Shown here in pieces: positions 63,534-64,000 of a DNA stretch of 64,000 bases; the stretch's first letter is position 1, and each line of letters starts with the position of its first letter. This DNA is from JBGTLW01 sp041743835 (lineage in GTDB: Bacteria > Planctomycetota > Phycisphaerae > Phycisphaerales > Phycisphaeraceae), in the NCBI GenBank assembly GCA_041743835.1, contig JBGTLW010000341.1:1-64000 (forward strand). The letters are read 5' to 3'. The notes beneath the pieces were generated by a model. The model had not been told where the DNA came from, searched no databases, and was given only the letters and a program-made list of their open reading frames with translations. Both the position numbers and the translations under genes were made by a program.

Positions 63534-64000
63534 TCAACCGCTCGCATACAGCCGGTGCTTCACGATGTAGTCCGCCACCGCCGGGGGCACCAGACCCGCG
63601 ATGGGCTCACCCGCAGCCACACGCCGACGGATGTCCGTGGAACTCACCGCCACCGGTGGCAACGCCAGCAGCCTCCCCCGCCACGCATCACGCTCACCCG
63701 CGGGCACACAGGACAACGCCGCTTCCTCGGATACCGGGGCGGTCGGAACTTCCGAAACTTCCGCAACTTCCGGGGGCGGGGCCGGTGGCAGGGGGCGGAG
63801 CATGACCACGGGCTCCGCAAGCTCCATGATTCGGCCAGCGCTCTTCCACTGGTCGAAGATCGCCATCTGGTCGGTGCCGATGAGCAAGCGCATGGCCGCC
63901 CCATCCGGCAGTTGCTTCGCCAGCCATTCGAGCGTATCGACAGTGTAACTGGGCACAGCCGGGTCGCGCTCCGCTTCAACCGCCAGCACCAGCGAGCGCG
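63534..64000 (-). CDS. nadD: Nicotinate-nucleotide adenylyltransferase (N-terminus outside the window)
   Basis: The last 155 residues of an NAD-synthesis enzyme; the gene continues past the right edge, so the nucleotide-binding start is missing. SYTVDTLEWLAKQ and LLIGTDQMAIFDQWK are the substrate loop and metal site, and PPVAVSSTDIRRRVAAG is the ISSTxIR motif. An insert of about 35 residues rich in Pro, Glu and Val lies between them (VMLRPLPPAPPPEVAEVSEV), longer than usual. Confidence 0.93.
   Translation of the reverse strand, partial: RSLVLAVEAERDPAVPSYTVDTLEWLAKQLPDGAAMRLLIGTDQMAIFDQWKSAGRIMELAEPVVMLRPLPPAPPPEVAEVSEVPTAPVSEEAALSCVPAGERDAWRGRLLALPPVAVSSTDIRRRVAAGEPIAGLVPPAVADYIVKHRLYASG

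Overview
The window is a contiguous stretch of high-GC bacterial chromosome with dense, mostly short operons on both strands. I see no rRNA, no recognisable tRNA, no CRISPR array, no transposase and no phage gene. The gene set suggests a planctomycete, most likely of class Phycisphaerae. Lipopolysaccharide-type genes (HldD, an LpxL-like acyltransferase, a WaaE-like glycosyltransferase) sit with FG-GAP secreted proteins, squalene-cyclase-like repeat proteins, a sulfatase, LysM proteins and long unknown proteins with coiled coils. This placement is inferred from gene content, not from a marker gene.

Layout. 1-6 kb: RicT-type PSP1 protein (cut by the left edge), a 21-bp tandem repeat, a sulfotransferase, a secreted prenyltransferase-fold protein and metF with a readable promoter and operator. 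6-12 kb: a secreted FG-GAP protein coupled to an S1C protease, a secreted unknown protein and a glycosyltransferase. 12-17 kb: cysS, a CorC/HlyC-type membrane protein coupled to ybeY, and an STAS / anti-sigma-kinase pair. 17-23 kb: sulfatase, glycosyltransferase, LysM protein, HldD, zinc-ribbon membrane protein and a long inverted repeat. 23-31 kb: serine acetyltransferase, an SDR protein, UvrD-type helicase, trpF, trpS, and a small accessory patch with hicBA next to an isolated fliS. 31-37 kb: rarA, an L,D-transpeptidase, cysH, folK, queE and psd. 37-45 kb: a minus-strand run of envelope-associated unknown proteins (a membrane-anchored HTH protein, a coiled-coil lipoprotein, a secreted protein, a single-domain response regulator, an LpxL-like acyltransferase, and a membrane coiled-coil protein with a BRCT-like end). 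45-50 kb: Nif3-like protein, recQ, PTS EIIA and glutathione peroxidase. 50-54 kb: a uronate locus (kdgK, uxaE, heparinase II/III-like lyase) around a shared divergent promoter region. 54-64 kb: a MacB-like permease, small unknown proteins, rmuC, an mcsA-mcsB protein-arginine-kinase operon, larE coupled to a secreted protein, an AEC transporter, a degenerate receiver protein and nadD (cut by the right edge).

How genes work together. The clearest functional units are the uronate locus (polysaccharide or oligosaccharide lyase, uronate epimerase, KDG kinase), mcsA-mcsB, the STAS/kinase pair, hicBA and folK-queE. Sulfur metabolism appears at scattered sites (metF, cysH, a serine acetyltransferase, a sulfatase, larE). 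The most interesting points for follow-up are the complete McsAB pair with a changed C-terminal motif, the uronate locus with its palindromic operator, the membrane-anchored BRCT-like protein, the DNA-binding domain joined to membrane helices, and several intergenic repeat structures: the 22.7-kb inverted repeat, hairpin clusters at 18.5 and 36.5 kb, and a dispersed CCCCGGAA-type repeat that includes a 14-G tract.
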